From a virus, in IMG/VR virus record IMGVR_UViG_3300044608_000137, positions 1 through 30,390 of that record: a stretch of DNA of 30,390 bases, one strand, 5' to 3'. Of this stretch, positions 21,965 to 28,773 are shown piece after piece (the stretch's first letter is position 1; each line of letters opens with the position of its first letter). The notes under the pieces were generated by a model. The model ran no database searches. It was not told the DNA's origin and worked only from the letters and a program-made list of their open reading frames with translations. A program made the position numbers and the translations under genes.

Positions 21965-22125
21965 TATTTATATACCTTTTGATTCAAGCATTTTTTATGT
22001 TAGGACTAAGTATGTTAGCATTTAAGATGGAATATTTTAATTTAGCAGTAATATTTTTAGTAATTGGTGCATTGAATTTGATAGCTTTGAGCATCTTTAT
22101 GTATGATATATGGCTAGGAAGATAG
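21949..22125 (+). CDS. Small two-TM membrane protein, 58 aa
   Basis: This 58-residue frame (MEREIIFIYLLIQAFFMLGL...) consists of two hydrophobic helices (about 4-25 and 30-53) joined by a short turn with KMEY. It overlaps the preceding gene by 16 bases. Together with the 75-residue membrane protein it forms a pair. Function unknown; holin-like size but in the early region. Confidence 0.6.
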   Translation: MEREIIFIYLLIQAFFMLGLSMLAFKMEYFNLAVIFLVIGALNLIALSIFMYDIWLGR

Positions 22126-22235
22126 TAAAAGACGAAATGCACAGGGCATACAGGATGAAAAGACGTACTTGTGATTGGTTCTTAAATTATATGTATGATG
22201 GTATGGCTTTTATAAGGCTAAACCCTGAGGAATGA
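22110..22235 (+). CDS. Basic micro-protein, 41 aa
   Basis: This 41-residue frame (MARKIVKDEMHRAYRMKRRT...) overlaps the upstream gene by 16 bases and the following ATG by ATGA (22232-22235). It is rich in Arg/Lys in the first half. Tiling with both neighbours is the main support. Function unknown. Confidence 0.5.
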   Translation: MARKIVKDEMHRAYRMKRRTCDWFLNYMYDGMAFIRLNPEE

Positions 22236-22309
22236 AATATGTTTATAAGGTTATAGATTTAATTTGGGTGTATGTTATTAGCCGATTGTATAGAAACGAA
22301 GACAACTGA
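22232..22309 (+). CDS. Possible 25-aa peptide
   Basis: MKYVYKVIDLIWVYVISRLY followed by RNEDN. Its ATG overlaps the preceding TGA, and it overlaps the sigma factor start by 38 bases. It could be a short hydrophobic peptide or merely carry ribosomes to the sigma gene. Support is weak. Confidence 0.25.
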   Translation: MKYVYKVIDLIWVYVISRLYRNEDN

Positions 22310-22844
22310 AAATAGTTCGGAGTGGTTAGCATCGGTAGCAAAACACCACAAGCACTTTATATCGGTAGTTAAATCCTTTGGAGAAGACCGATACTCAGAA
22401 GACATAGTGCAAGAGATGTATTTAAGAATCTACAAATACACGAACCCAGAAAAGATAATAAAAGACGGACAAGTAAATCAAGGATTTATATGGTTTGTAC
22501 TGCGTAATATTTATGTAGACTACTGTAAGCAAAAATCTAAGATTGAAAAGGTAACTGTAAACGATGCTTTAGATATAAAAGATATTGATGTTAGCGGAAT
22601 GGAGAAAGCTAAAAATGATATAGAACTAAAGATTTATATGGAAATAGATTCGTGGCATTGGTACGATACGATGTTGTTTAAGTTATATAAAGAGAACAAT
22701 CACTCTATGCGTGAGTTATCTGCGTTAACTAAAATATCTGTAACGTCTATATTTCACACTATAAAGCATTGTAAGCAACGTTTGATTGAGAATGTAGGAG
22801 AAGACTACGAAGATTATTTGAATGGCGATTATGAAAGAATCTGA
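22272..22844 (+). CDS. Phage RNA polymerase sigma factor (ECF-like)
   Basis: This 190-residue protein has sigma region 2 at about 25-90 (RYSEDIVQEMYLRIYKY, then FIWFVLRNIYVDYCKQKSK) and a region 4 helix-turn-helix at about 133-172 (HSMRELSALTKISVTSIFHT). This two-domain plan is that of ECF-type sigma factors and of sigma-like late regulators in phages. It would redirect host RNA polymerase to late promoters, which fits the lack of the host-type TTTG/TAnnTTTG promoters before the late genes. The linker between the domains is short and acidic. The target promoter is not known; the palindromes at 7043 and 12473 are candidates. Confidence 0.8.
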   Translation: MLLADCIETKTTENSSEWLASVAKHHKHFISVVKSFGEDRYSEDIVQEMYLRIYKYTNPEKIIKDGQVNQGFIWFVLRNIYVDYCKQKSKIEKVTVNDALDIKDIDVSGMEKAKNDIELKIYMEIDSWHWYDTMLFKLYKENNHSMRELSALTKISVTSIFHTIKHCKQRLIENVGEDYEDYLNGDYERI

Positions 22845-22992
22845 AAATACATACACAACGTTAGCGGAATTGCGTAAGAATTATACTGAGCAGTTAGACA
22901 AGTATTATGCTTTGCTACAGAAACACGAAAAGCTACAGGAAGAATTTGACCAACTAAAAGAAAGATATATGAACTTAATAGATAACAAATGA
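22831..22992 (+). CDS. Coiled-coil micro-protein, 53 aa
   Basis: The frame starts inside the end of the sigma gene (alternative ATG at 22822, three codons earlier). The product has a clear heptad pattern from LAELRKNYTEQLDKYYALLQ to EEFDQLKERYMNLI. It is coupled to the next gene by ATGA (22989-22992). It could dimerise or bind the sigma factor as an anti-sigma or adaptor, which is only positional inference. Confidence 0.6.
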   Translation: MKESENTYTTLAELRKNYTEQLDKYYALLQKHEKLQEEFDQLKERYMNLIDNK

Positions 22993-23165
22993 AGACGATA
23001 AAAGCGTATTTAGAAAACCAAAAGGAGTTAGCATATGTAGCATTTGCAAATAGTCTGCAAGGCGAAAATGTTAACTTATTAGATGCAAAACACTTTTTAG
23101 AAAGAATAGTACATTTAGAATTAATGATTAAAGAATTAGGAAATGGAAAAGAAAAGAAGGGGTAG
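22989..23165 (+). CDS. Helical micro-protein, 58 aa
   Basis: This 58-residue protein (MKTIKAYLENQKELAYVAFA...) is helical with a Lys-rich end (GNGKEKKG). It overlaps the next gene by 23 bases and the previous by ATGA. No family recognised. Confidence 0.6.
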   Translation: MKTIKAYLENQKELAYVAFANSLQGENVNLLDAKHFLERIVHLELMIKELGNGKEKKG

Positions 23166-23607
23166 GCAGCCGAAGGTAGTTACCGAAGTGGTAGACCTAT
23201 TAAAAGACGAAGGACAAGAATTAGTAAACGAGATTAAAGAAGATGTCGCTGAAGGTTTAGGAGATACTTTAGAAAAGGTATTTAAGAAAACAGGCATCAA
23301 GAAGTTAGTAAAGTTTATAGCTGGAGAGGACTGCGGATGTGACGAGCGTAAGAAGAAGCTAAACGAACTATTTCCTTACAGAAAGATTAGCTGCCTAAAT
23401 GAAGACGAATATAATGTATTAGATACTTTCTTTGGTAAGAATACTGCTGAAATAGCACCGAGCGATCAACACGAACTACTCAAAGTTTACAATAGAGTTT
23501 TAAATATAAACAGAGAGCCTACAAGCTGCTCTAGTTGTTGGAGAGATATTCTTAATCAGTTGAAGAAAGTATACAACCAATATAAAGACGAACATACTGA
23601 AGACTAA
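23143..23607 (+). CDS. AT-hook/Cys-motif protein, 154 aa
   Basis: The N-terminus EKKRRGRQPK resembles an AT-hook, which binds the minor groove of AT-rich DNA. An acidic helix follows, then GEDCGCDERKKKLNELFPYR (C64, C66) and a C-terminal PTSCSSCWRDILNQL (C129, C132). The paired Cys could bind zinc. Proteins with the CGCxxRKxxLNxLFP and CxxCW motifs are common in Bacteroidota phages, by my recollection, with no function known. DNA binding is plausible. Confidence 0.7.
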   Translation: MEKKRRGRQPKVVTEVVDLLKDEGQELVNEIKEDVAEGLGDTLEKVFKKTGIKKLVKFIAGEDCGCDERKKKLNELFPYRKISCLNEDEYNVLDTFFGKNTAEIAPSDQHELLKVYNRVLNINREPTSCSSCWRDILNQLKKVYNQYKDEHTED

Positions 23608-23617
23608 AGACTGCATA

Positions 23618-23800
23618 GTGAACTATTACTTAGTAGTTATAAACCCAGAACTCCATAGACAAGTATGGAATAGCTTAAGACTTACTATGGCAATTGCTGA
23701 AGCTGAGTATGTGTTGTTTTATGATAACACGATTAAGACCATACATCTGGAAGAAGTAAACTATGAAGAGTATAGAAGTTATAATTACTCATTGAACTAA
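23618..23800 (+). CDS. Hypothetical protein with GTG start, 60 aa
   Basis: No ATG is available at the beginning; the frame opens with GTG at 23618, 10 bases after the upstream stop. The product (NYYLVVINPELHRQVWNSLR...) has a strand-helix-strand-helix pattern. It ends one base before the ParB-domain gene. No family is recognised. Codon use is like the neighbours. Confidence 0.55.
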   Translation: MNYYLVVINPELHRQVWNSLRLTMAIAEAEYVLFYDNTIKTIHLEEVNYEEYRSYNYSLN

Positions 23801-23801
23801 T

Positions 23802-24317
23802 ATGAAAGTAGATAAAGTAAAAATAAGCGAGGTAAAGACGAACCCAAAGAATCCACGTTTAATTAAAGACGATAAGTTTAAAAAGTTAGTAAAGTCTATA
23901 CAGGACTTTCCACAGATGCTTGAGTTAAGACCTATCGTAATAGATGAAAACAATATTGTTCTGGGTGGTAATATGCGTTTAAAAGCGTGTAAAGAAGCAG
24001 GGTTAAAAGAAGTGTATATTGTCAAGGCTGATAATCTAACCGAGCAGCAGAAAGACGAATTCATTGTAAAGGATAATGTAGGTTTTGGAGAATGGGATTG
24101 GGATATGTTAGCAAATGAATGGGACACCGAAAAATTAGAGGATTGGGGGTTGGATTTACCTATATTTAAAGATGATGAAACTGAATTAAAAGATTTATCA
24201 AGTACAATAGATAATTTATATCGTATTGAAATCGTATGTAAAGACGAAGAACATCAAGAAAATAGTTACAACAAATTAATTGAGGAGGGTTACGAATGCC
24301 GACTTTTGACATTGTAA
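23802..24317 (+). CDS. ParB-like N-terminal domain protein
   Basis: Residues 1-85 are a ParB/sulfiredoxin-type nuclease-like domain: VKISEVKTNPKNPRLIKDD, LRPIVIDENNIVLGGNMRLK (with the GGNxR signature at 55-59), then KACKEAGLKEVYIVK. Next comes FIVKDNVGFGEWDWDMLANE and KLEDWGLDLP, the linker known from phage ParB-methyltransferase fusions, where a DNA methylase domain normally follows. Here the methylase is absent. The chain ends with a short domain (about 130-171, LYRIEIVCKDEE ... YECRLLTL). The gene overlaps the next by 22 bases. A role in targeting or regulating a DNA-modifying enzyme is inferred; no ParB helix-turn-helix is present, so plasmid-type partition is unlikely. Confidence 0.78.
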   Translation: MKVDKVKISEVKTNPKNPRLIKDDKFKKLVKSIQDFPQMLELRPIVIDENNIVLGGNMRLKACKEAGLKEVYIVKADNLTEQQKDEFIVKDNVGFGEWDWDMLANEWDTEKLEDWGLDLPIFKDDETELKDLSSTIDNLYRIEIVCKDEEHQENSYNKLIEEGYECRLLTL

Positions 24318-25375
24318 AAGAAGTAAAGCCAACTAAAACTTTTAGAGTTGCTTCAGTGATTGGTAAATTTGATTTACAATCTGAAAACGTAATTGAACAT
24401 TTTAAAGGAGATATTGATATTCCTGATAATTGGCAAATAGGGTTAATTGTAGGAAAAAGCGGAACAGGAAAAACTACAATAGCAAAACAATTATTTGAAG
24501 ATGCTTATGTAACATCTTATGAATACACGAAAGAAACTGTATTAGACGATATGCCAAAAGAATGTAGCGTAGAACAAATTACATCTGCATTTAATTCAGT
24601 AGGCTTTTCTAGCCCACCGAGTTGGTTAAAACCATATTCAGTTTTAAGTAACGGACAAAAGATGAGAGTTGATTTAGCAAGAGCAATATTAGAAAAAAAC
24701 GAACTATTTGTATTTGATGAATTTACAAGCGTAGTAGATAGAAACGTGGCTCAAATAGGTTCTTTTGCTATGCAGAAAGCCATTAGAAAAACAAATAAAA
24801 AGTTTATAGCAGTTACTTGTCATTTTGACGTACAAGATTGGTTACTTCCCGATTGGGTATTTAACACCGATACAATGACCTTTCAAAGTTTTGAAGGGCA
24901 AAAAAAAAATAGACCAGAAATTAAATTTGAAATATTCAATTACGGAGATAAGTCAATTTGGAAAATGTTTGCTAAGCACCATTATTTAAGTCATTCACAT
25001 AATAACGCCGCTAATGTATTTATAGCAACAGTAAACGATGAGATAGCAGGATTTATAAGTGTTTTTCATTTTCCTCATCCCAAGAGTAAATTTTTTAAAC
25101 AAGTTCACCGATTAGTTATTTTACCTGACTATCAAGGAGCAGGAATAGGATTAAGATTGCTTAATGAAGTTGGAGCAATTTATAAACAAGAAAATTGGAG
25201 ATATACTATTATTACATCAGCACCAAGTTTAATTAATGCTTTAAAAAAATCATCAAATTGGATATGTAGAAGTTTTGGTAGAAAACCACCTCAAAATATA
25301 AACACAGGAAATCCAATTAGCACAAGAAAAACAGATAGCAGCACAAGAATTACCGCATCATTTGAATTAAAATAA
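24296..25375 (+). CDS. ABC ATPase fused to a GNAT acetyltransferase domain
   Basis: Residues 15-200 form an ABC-type ATPase: Walker A GKSGTGKT (53-60), signature LSNGQKMRVDLARA (117-130), Walker B LFVFDE (137-142), D-loop SVVD (145-148) and H-loop H176. No transmembrane part exists, so it is not a transporter. Residues about 210-335 form a GNAT domain: AKHHYLSHSHNNAANVFIA (226-244), VNDEIAGFISVFHFP, then VHRLVILPDYQGAGIGLRLL (270-289), whose QGAGIG loop is the acetyl-CoA-binding motif A. This plan resembles COG2401 (ABC ATPase fused to predicted acetyltransferase). The HYLS-type start recalls Mu Mom, a GNAT-fold enzyme that modifies adenine in DNA. An A10 run (24900-24909) lies at the domain border. 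It is coupled to the ParB-domain gene and precedes the terminase. A DNA modification role is inferred. Confidence 0.75.
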   Translation: MPTFDIVKEVKPTKTFRVASVIGKFDLQSENVIEHFKGDIDIPDNWQIGLIVGKSGTGKTTIAKQLFEDAYVTSYEYTKETVLDDMPKECSVEQITSAFNSVGFSSPPSWLKPYSVLSNGQKMRVDLARAILEKNELFVFDEFTSVVDRNVAQIGSFAMQKAIRKTNKKFIAVTCHFDVQDWLLPDWVFNTDTMTFQSFEGQKKNRPEIKFEIFNYGDKSIWKMFAKHHYLSHSHNNAANVFIATVNDEIAGFISVFHFPHPKSKFFKQVHRLVILPDYQGAGIGLRLLNEVGAIYKQENWRYTIITSAPSLINALKKSSNWICRSFGRKPPQNINTGNPISTRKTDSSTRITASFELK

Positions 25376-25396
25376 ACAACGAATCAACAACGAACA

Positions 25397-25732
25397 ATGG
25401 CAGGAAAAGGACAAATAGAACCACGATGGGAAAAAGGCGAAAGCGGAAATCCTGCAGGAAGACCAAAGGGAAGTAAGAACCGAAGCACAATAGCACGCCA
25501 ATGGTTAGAAGTTAATCAAAACTTAAAGAATCCTTTAACAGGCGAGAATGAAACAATGTCTCAGGAAGATTTAATGACGTTAGCATTGATTAAGAAAGCA
25601 CGTGAAGGAGATGTAGCAGCGTATAAGGCTTTGATGGATTCAGGATATGGCGCACCTGTTCAGCAGATAGAGCAGCATAATATTGAAATACCTTTATTCC
25701 CAGATGTTTCAGAGGACAACAGCAACGAATAA
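25397..25732 (+). CDS. Putative small terminase subunit (DUF5681-type)
   Basis: This 111-residue protein begins with WEKGESGNPAGRPKGSKNRS, the DUF5681 signature of basic Gly/Pro-rich N-termini found in proteins directly upstream of large terminases. A helical part follows (LMTLALIKKAREGDVAAYKA) and the C-terminus is acidic. The small terminase recognises the packaging site and regulates the large subunit. It overlaps the terminase gene by 29 bases. DUF5681 proteins are not always terminases, so context carries the assignment. Confidence 0.7.
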   Translation: MAGKGQIEPRWEKGESGNPAGRPKGSKNRSTIARQWLEVNQNLKNPLTGENETMSQEDLMTLALIKKAREGDVAAYKALMDSGYGAPVQQIEQHNIEIPLFPDVSEDNSNE

Positions 25733-26861
25733 AGTTTTATCTTTAAAAAGACGAACTAAAATAATTCAGGGCGGGACTTCTGCTTCGAAAACGTATTCTA
25801 TTTTAGCAGTATTAATAGACAAAGCATTAAAGAATACTACTGAGATTAGTATAGTAGCTGAAACAATACCACATTTAAGAAGAGGTGCATTAAAAGACTT
25901 CTTAAAGATAATGAGGTGGACTAATAGATATGTAGATGCAAACTTTAATAAATCACTTTTAAGATATGAATTTGCGAATGGCAGCGTTATGGAATTCTTT
26001 TCGGCTGATGATAGTTCTAAGTTACGGGGCGCTCGTAGGGATATATTATATATTAACGAGTGTAACAATGTCACTTTTGAAGCGTACAATGAGTTATCGA
26101 TTAGAACGAAGAGAGAGGTATTTTTAGACTTTAACCCTGCGAATGAGTTTTGGGTACACACGGAACTAAAAGACGAACCAGATAGCGACTTCATAATTCT
26201 AACCTACAAGGATAACGAAGCCTTAGACCAATCCATAATAGACCAAATAGAAAAGAACAAAGAGAAAGCAAAGACTTCTGAGTATTGGAGGAATTGGTGG
26301 AACGTTTACGGACTTGGTTTAGTAGGTAGCTTAGAAGGAGTTGTGTTTAATAATTGGAAGATAATCGATAATATTCCGATTGAAGCACGATTAATTGGCA
26401 TAGGATTAGACTTTGGTTATTCAGTTGACCCTACTGCGATAGTGGAAATATATCAATACAACGGACAAAGAATAGTAAGAGAAAAGGTATATCGCACCGG
26501 TATGCTTAACTCTGACATAGCTAAAGAACTACAAAAAAACGTAGTAGTGTATGCAGATAGTGCTGAGCCTAAAAGTATAGAAGAAATACGCAGACAAGGA
26601 ATAACGATTAAAGGTGTTACGAAAGGAAAGGATTCGATTAATTACGGAATAGATGTAATGCAACGTCAGGAGTATTTAGTAACGTCTGATAGTACTAATC
26701 TAATCAAAGAACTTAGAAGCTACTGTTGGGACACGGATAGAACAGGAGTAAGATTAAATAAACCTGCAGGTGGCAATGACCACATTATAGATGCGCTACG
26801 GTATCACGAAATGGAAACTTTAGGATTAAACAATAGCTATGGGACATACGCCATCCGTTGA
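25704..26861 (+). CDS. Terminase large subunit
   Basis: The ATG at 25704 gives 385 residues; a TTG seven codons upstream is possible but unneeded. The ATPase half has a Walker A-like GGTSASKT (23-30), ISIVAETIPHLRRGALKDF, and a Walker B with catalytic Glu in RRDILYINECN (E119). The nuclease half has LDFGYSVDPTA (D236), VVYADSAEP (D285) and GGNDHIIDALRY (D359, D363), the three-acid RNase H-like site. It pumps DNA into the prohead and cuts it. The length is on the short side for the family but all key motifs are present. Confidence 0.93.
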   Translation: MFQRTTATNKVLSLKRRTKIIQGGTSASKTYSILAVLIDKALKNTTEISIVAETIPHLRRGALKDFLKIMRWTNRYVDANFNKSLLRYEFANGSVMEFFSADDSSKLRGARRDILYINECNNVTFEAYNELSIRTKREVFLDFNPANEFWVHTELKDEPDSDFIILTYKDNEALDQSIIDQIEKNKEKAKTSEYWRNWWNVYGLGLVGSLEGVVFNNWKIIDNIPIEARLIGIGLDFGYSVDPTAIVEIYQYNGQRIVREKVYRTGMLNSDIAKELQKNVVVYADSAEPKSIEEIRRQGITIKGVTKGKDSINYGIDVMQRQEYLVTSDSTNLIKELRSYCWDTDRTGVRLNKPAGGNDHIIDALRYHEMETLGLNNSYGTYAIR

Positions 26862-27015
26862 GGAAATGATAGCAATAGTACAGGACTACATATACGATAG
26901 AAAGCGTGTAAGGGTAAGAATAGTATTTGACAATCCAATGAGAATGAGAAGAGATGTAATGCTCTTAAACGAAGCGTATAGTATTGCAGTTATGTATAAC
27001 AATAAGGATAAATAA
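26839..27015 (+). CDS. Hypothetical protein after the terminase, 58 aa
   Basis: This frame overlaps the terminase end by 23 bases. The protein (MGHTPSVEEMIAIVQDYIYD...) has a helix, then a basic strand-rich middle with RVRVRIVFDNPMRMRRD. It lies 13 bases before the chaperone-like gene. No family recognised. The tight fit supports that it is real. Confidence 0.6.
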   Translation: MGHTPSVEEMIAIVQDYIYDRKRVRVRIVFDNPMRMRRDVMLLNEAYSIAVMYNNKDK

Positions 27016-27028
27016 AAGTTATAAAAAT

Positions 27029-27715
27029 ATGAAGTTAGAATTGCTTATACCAACATCACTAAGTGAGATTCCATTAAAGCACTACCAAGAGTTTAGAAAG
27101 GTAGCTGAGAACTCAAATGATGAGGAGTTTATAGCTGAGAAAATGATAGAGTTATTTTGCGGCATAGAACTAAAGGATGTTATAAAAATTAAAGCATCTG
27201 ATATTTCTGATATGGTTAGCCACTTCAATAAATTGTTTTCTGTAAAGCAAAAGTTTGAACATCGTTTTAAGATAGGAGATTTAGAGTTTGGATTTGTACC
27301 TGACTTAGAGAATATATCTTGGGGTGAGTATATCGATATAGAACGCAACCTTACAGATTGGGACACGATGCATAAAGCTATGGCAGCAATGTATAGACCT
27401 ATCACCAAGCGTAAAGGAGAAAAATACGAAATAGAAGAGTACAACGGAACTGCTAACTATTCGGAAGTAATGAAGTACGCACCTTTAAATGTAGTGTTTG
27501 GTGCATCGGTTTTTTTTTGGACTTTAGGAAGCGAATTGTTGACGGCTTTGATGGACTATTTGGAGAAGGAGATGAAGGGGATGGACTTAACGACTATTCA
27601 GAGCAAACTCAATTTGGAAAACAATGGGGTTGGTATCAAAGCATATATGCACTCGCTAAAGGAGACGTTACAAGATTTGACGCAGTTACCAGAGAACCAT
27701 TGGTTAAGTGTTTGA
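27029..27715 (+). CDS. Probable tail assembly chaperone, zero-frame product
   Basis: I use the ATG at 27029 (MKLELLIPTSLSEIPLKHYQ); an in-frame ATG 45 bases upstream lies in the preceding gene. The 228-residue protein resembles helical proteins I associate with Bacteroidota phage tail assembly. It contains SWGEYIDIERNLTDWDTMHK and MAAMYRPITKRKGEKYEIEE. The T9 run at 27510-27518 encodes VFF and is followed by a zero-frame tail of about 65 residues (LGSELLTALMDYLEKE ... PENHWLSV). A second, open -1 frame overlaps this tail for 199 bases. Two products sharing an N-terminus, as in lambda gpG/gpGT, is the hallmark of tail assembly chaperones that coat the tape measure during assembly. The chaperone identity is inferred from this and from the neighbours. 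Confidence 0.65.
   Translation: MKLELLIPTSLSEIPLKHYQEFRKVAENSNDEEFIAEKMIELFCGIELKDVIKIKASDISDMVSHFNKLFSVKQKFEHRFKIGDLEFGFVPDLENISWGEYIDIERNLTDWDTMHKAMAAMYRPITKRKGEKYEIEEYNGTANYSEVMKYAPLNVVFGASVFFWTLGSELLTALMDYLEKEMKGMDLTTIQSKLNLENNGVGIKAYMHSLKETLQDLTQLPENHWLSV
27510..27518 (+). promoter_or_regulatory. T9 slippery site for -1 frameshifting
   Basis: Nine T in a row span 27510-27518. In the zero frame they read G-TT TTT TTT TGG. A slip of one base back at T-TTT-TTT leads into TTG GAC TTT and a 90-codon open frame to 27789. Polymerase slippage adding one U would give the same frame. Confidence 0.65.
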
Positions 27716-27789
27716 CCTTACTAACATTTGAGAAGCAAAAGACGGAAATAGAAATTAGACAAATTAAAAAGCAACAACAAAAATGGTAG
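27517..27789 (+). CDS. -1 frame extension of the tail assembly chaperone
   Basis: This frame has no ATG anywhere; it can only start at TTG 27517 or be entered by frameshift from the upstream gene. The product of about 90 residues contains FGKQWGWYQSIYALAKGDVT and VKCLTLLTFEKQKTEIEIRQ, which reads as a well-formed domain of the kind found at the end of frameshifted tail chaperones. Fused to the first 163 residues of the 27029 gene it gives a protein of about 253 residues. The frame is closed upstream by TAA at 27454. The stop overlaps the next start region (ATG at 27783). Confidence 0.65.
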   Translation: MDFRKRIVDGFDGLFGEGDEGDGLNDYSEQTQFGKQWGWYQSIYALAKGDVTRFDAVTREPLVKCLTLLTFEKQKTEIEIRQIKKQQQKW

Positions 27790-28238
27790 GATTCTACACG
27801 ATCATAGATAAGTTAAAGACGGAGTTAAATAGTTCTCCGTTTGTTAATTCAGTTACAGAAGGGAGCATCTTTAATGTTGACTTAGCTAAACAGACTATAT
27901 TTCCTTTATCTCACATTATGGTTAACTCAGCATCGTTTGAGGAAAACGTGATTAGGTTTAATGTTAGCATCATTGCAATGGATATTGTGGATATATCAAA
28001 AGACGAAACTACAGATGTATTTACAGGCAACGATAACGAACAAGATGTATTGAATACTCAGTTAGCAGTTCTTCAACGAGTATATGAAGTAATGAGACGA
28101 GGCACGTTATACACGGATTTATTTCAGATAGATGGCGTTCCTAATTGCGAACCATTCACAGAACGCTTTGAGAATCTTTTAGCAGGGTGGACAATGACAT
28201 TCGATGTGTTGGTTAAAAACGAAATGAGTATCTGTTAA
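27783..28238 (+). CDS. Putative tail terminator or head-tail joining protein
   Basis: This 151-residue alpha/beta protein (MVGFYTIIDKLKTELNSSPF...) has the pattern helix, strands (FNVSIIAMDIVDIS), long helix (NTQLAVLQRVYEVMRRGTLY) and terminal strands (WTMTFDVLVKN). This matches the general plan of tail terminator proteins that cap the tail tube. It stands beside the gp10-like gene, as such proteins often do. Identity is inferred from topology and position. Confidence 0.55.
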   Translation: MVGFYTIIDKLKTELNSSPFVNSVTEGSIFNVDLAKQTIFPLSHIMVNSASFEENVIRFNVSIIAMDIVDISKDETTDVFTGNDNEQDVLNTQLAVLQRVYEVMRRGTLYTDLFQIDGVPNCEPFTERFENLLAGWTMTFDVLVKNEMSIC

Positions 28239-28239
28239 G

Positions 28240-28773
28240 ATGCAGAAAGACGAAGTACAAAAGGCTTTAGATAGGTTTAAAGACCATATAATAGCACAAG
28301 CTAAACGTAACCTTACCAACAAGGATAAGAACGTTAGTAAGAAGCTATACAACTCTATCGAAGGAGAAGTAAAAGTATTTCCTAATTCCATAGGTATGTA
28401 CTTTAGTATGGAAGAATACGGAGCGTATCAGGACTTAGGAGTTAAAGGAAAGAAGAGTGCAAGTAAAGCACCACAATCTCCGTTTAGATTTGGAAGCGGT
28501 ACAGGTAAGAAAGGTGGATTAACGGCAGCTATGGAGAAATGGGTTACACAAAGACGAATCCAATTCAAAGATAGAAAGAGCGGTAAGTTTATGACTTACA
28601 AATCTACTGCGTGGTTAATGACCAGAAGTATATACTCTAAAGGAATTAAACCGAGTTTATTTTTCACGAAGCCATTCGAGGCAGCATACAAAAACCTACC
28701 AAACGAGTTAATAGATAAATACGGACTTGAAGCAACTAAACTATTTAACGACATAATAAAACAACCTAAATAA
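28240..28773 (+). CDS. HK97 gp10-like neck/tail completion protein
   Basis: This 177-residue basic protein starts with a long helix (QKALDRFKDHIIAQAKRNLT), followed by LYNSIEGEVKVFPNSIGMYF and the motif MEEYGAYQDLGVKGKKSASK. This matches HK97 gp10-like proteins, which have the signature short strands then YGxYxDxG-type loops. A C-terminal extension carries FRFGSGTGKKGGLTAAMEKW. It joins head and tail. It overlaps the following gene by one base (TAATG). Confidence 0.7.
   Translation: MQKDEVQKALDRFKDHIIAQAKRNLTNKDKNVSKKLYNSIEGEVKVFPNSIGMYFSMEEYGAYQDLGVKGKKSASKAPQSPFRFGSGTGKKGGLTAAMEKWVTQRRIQFKDRKSGKFMTYKSTAWLMTRSIYSKGIKPSLFFTKPFEAAYKNLPNELIDKYGLEATKLFNDIIKQPK

Noticed and set aside
23802-24317. 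ParB as part of a plasmid-type partition system
   Set aside because: No ParA-type ATPase is adjacent, the ParB helix-turn-helix domain is absent, and the linker sequence is that of phage methyltransferase-type ParB proteins.
25766-26194. Minus-strand frame of 142 codons opposite the terminase
   Set aside because: The terminase on the plus strand has all catalytic motifs; the reverse frame is a shadow.
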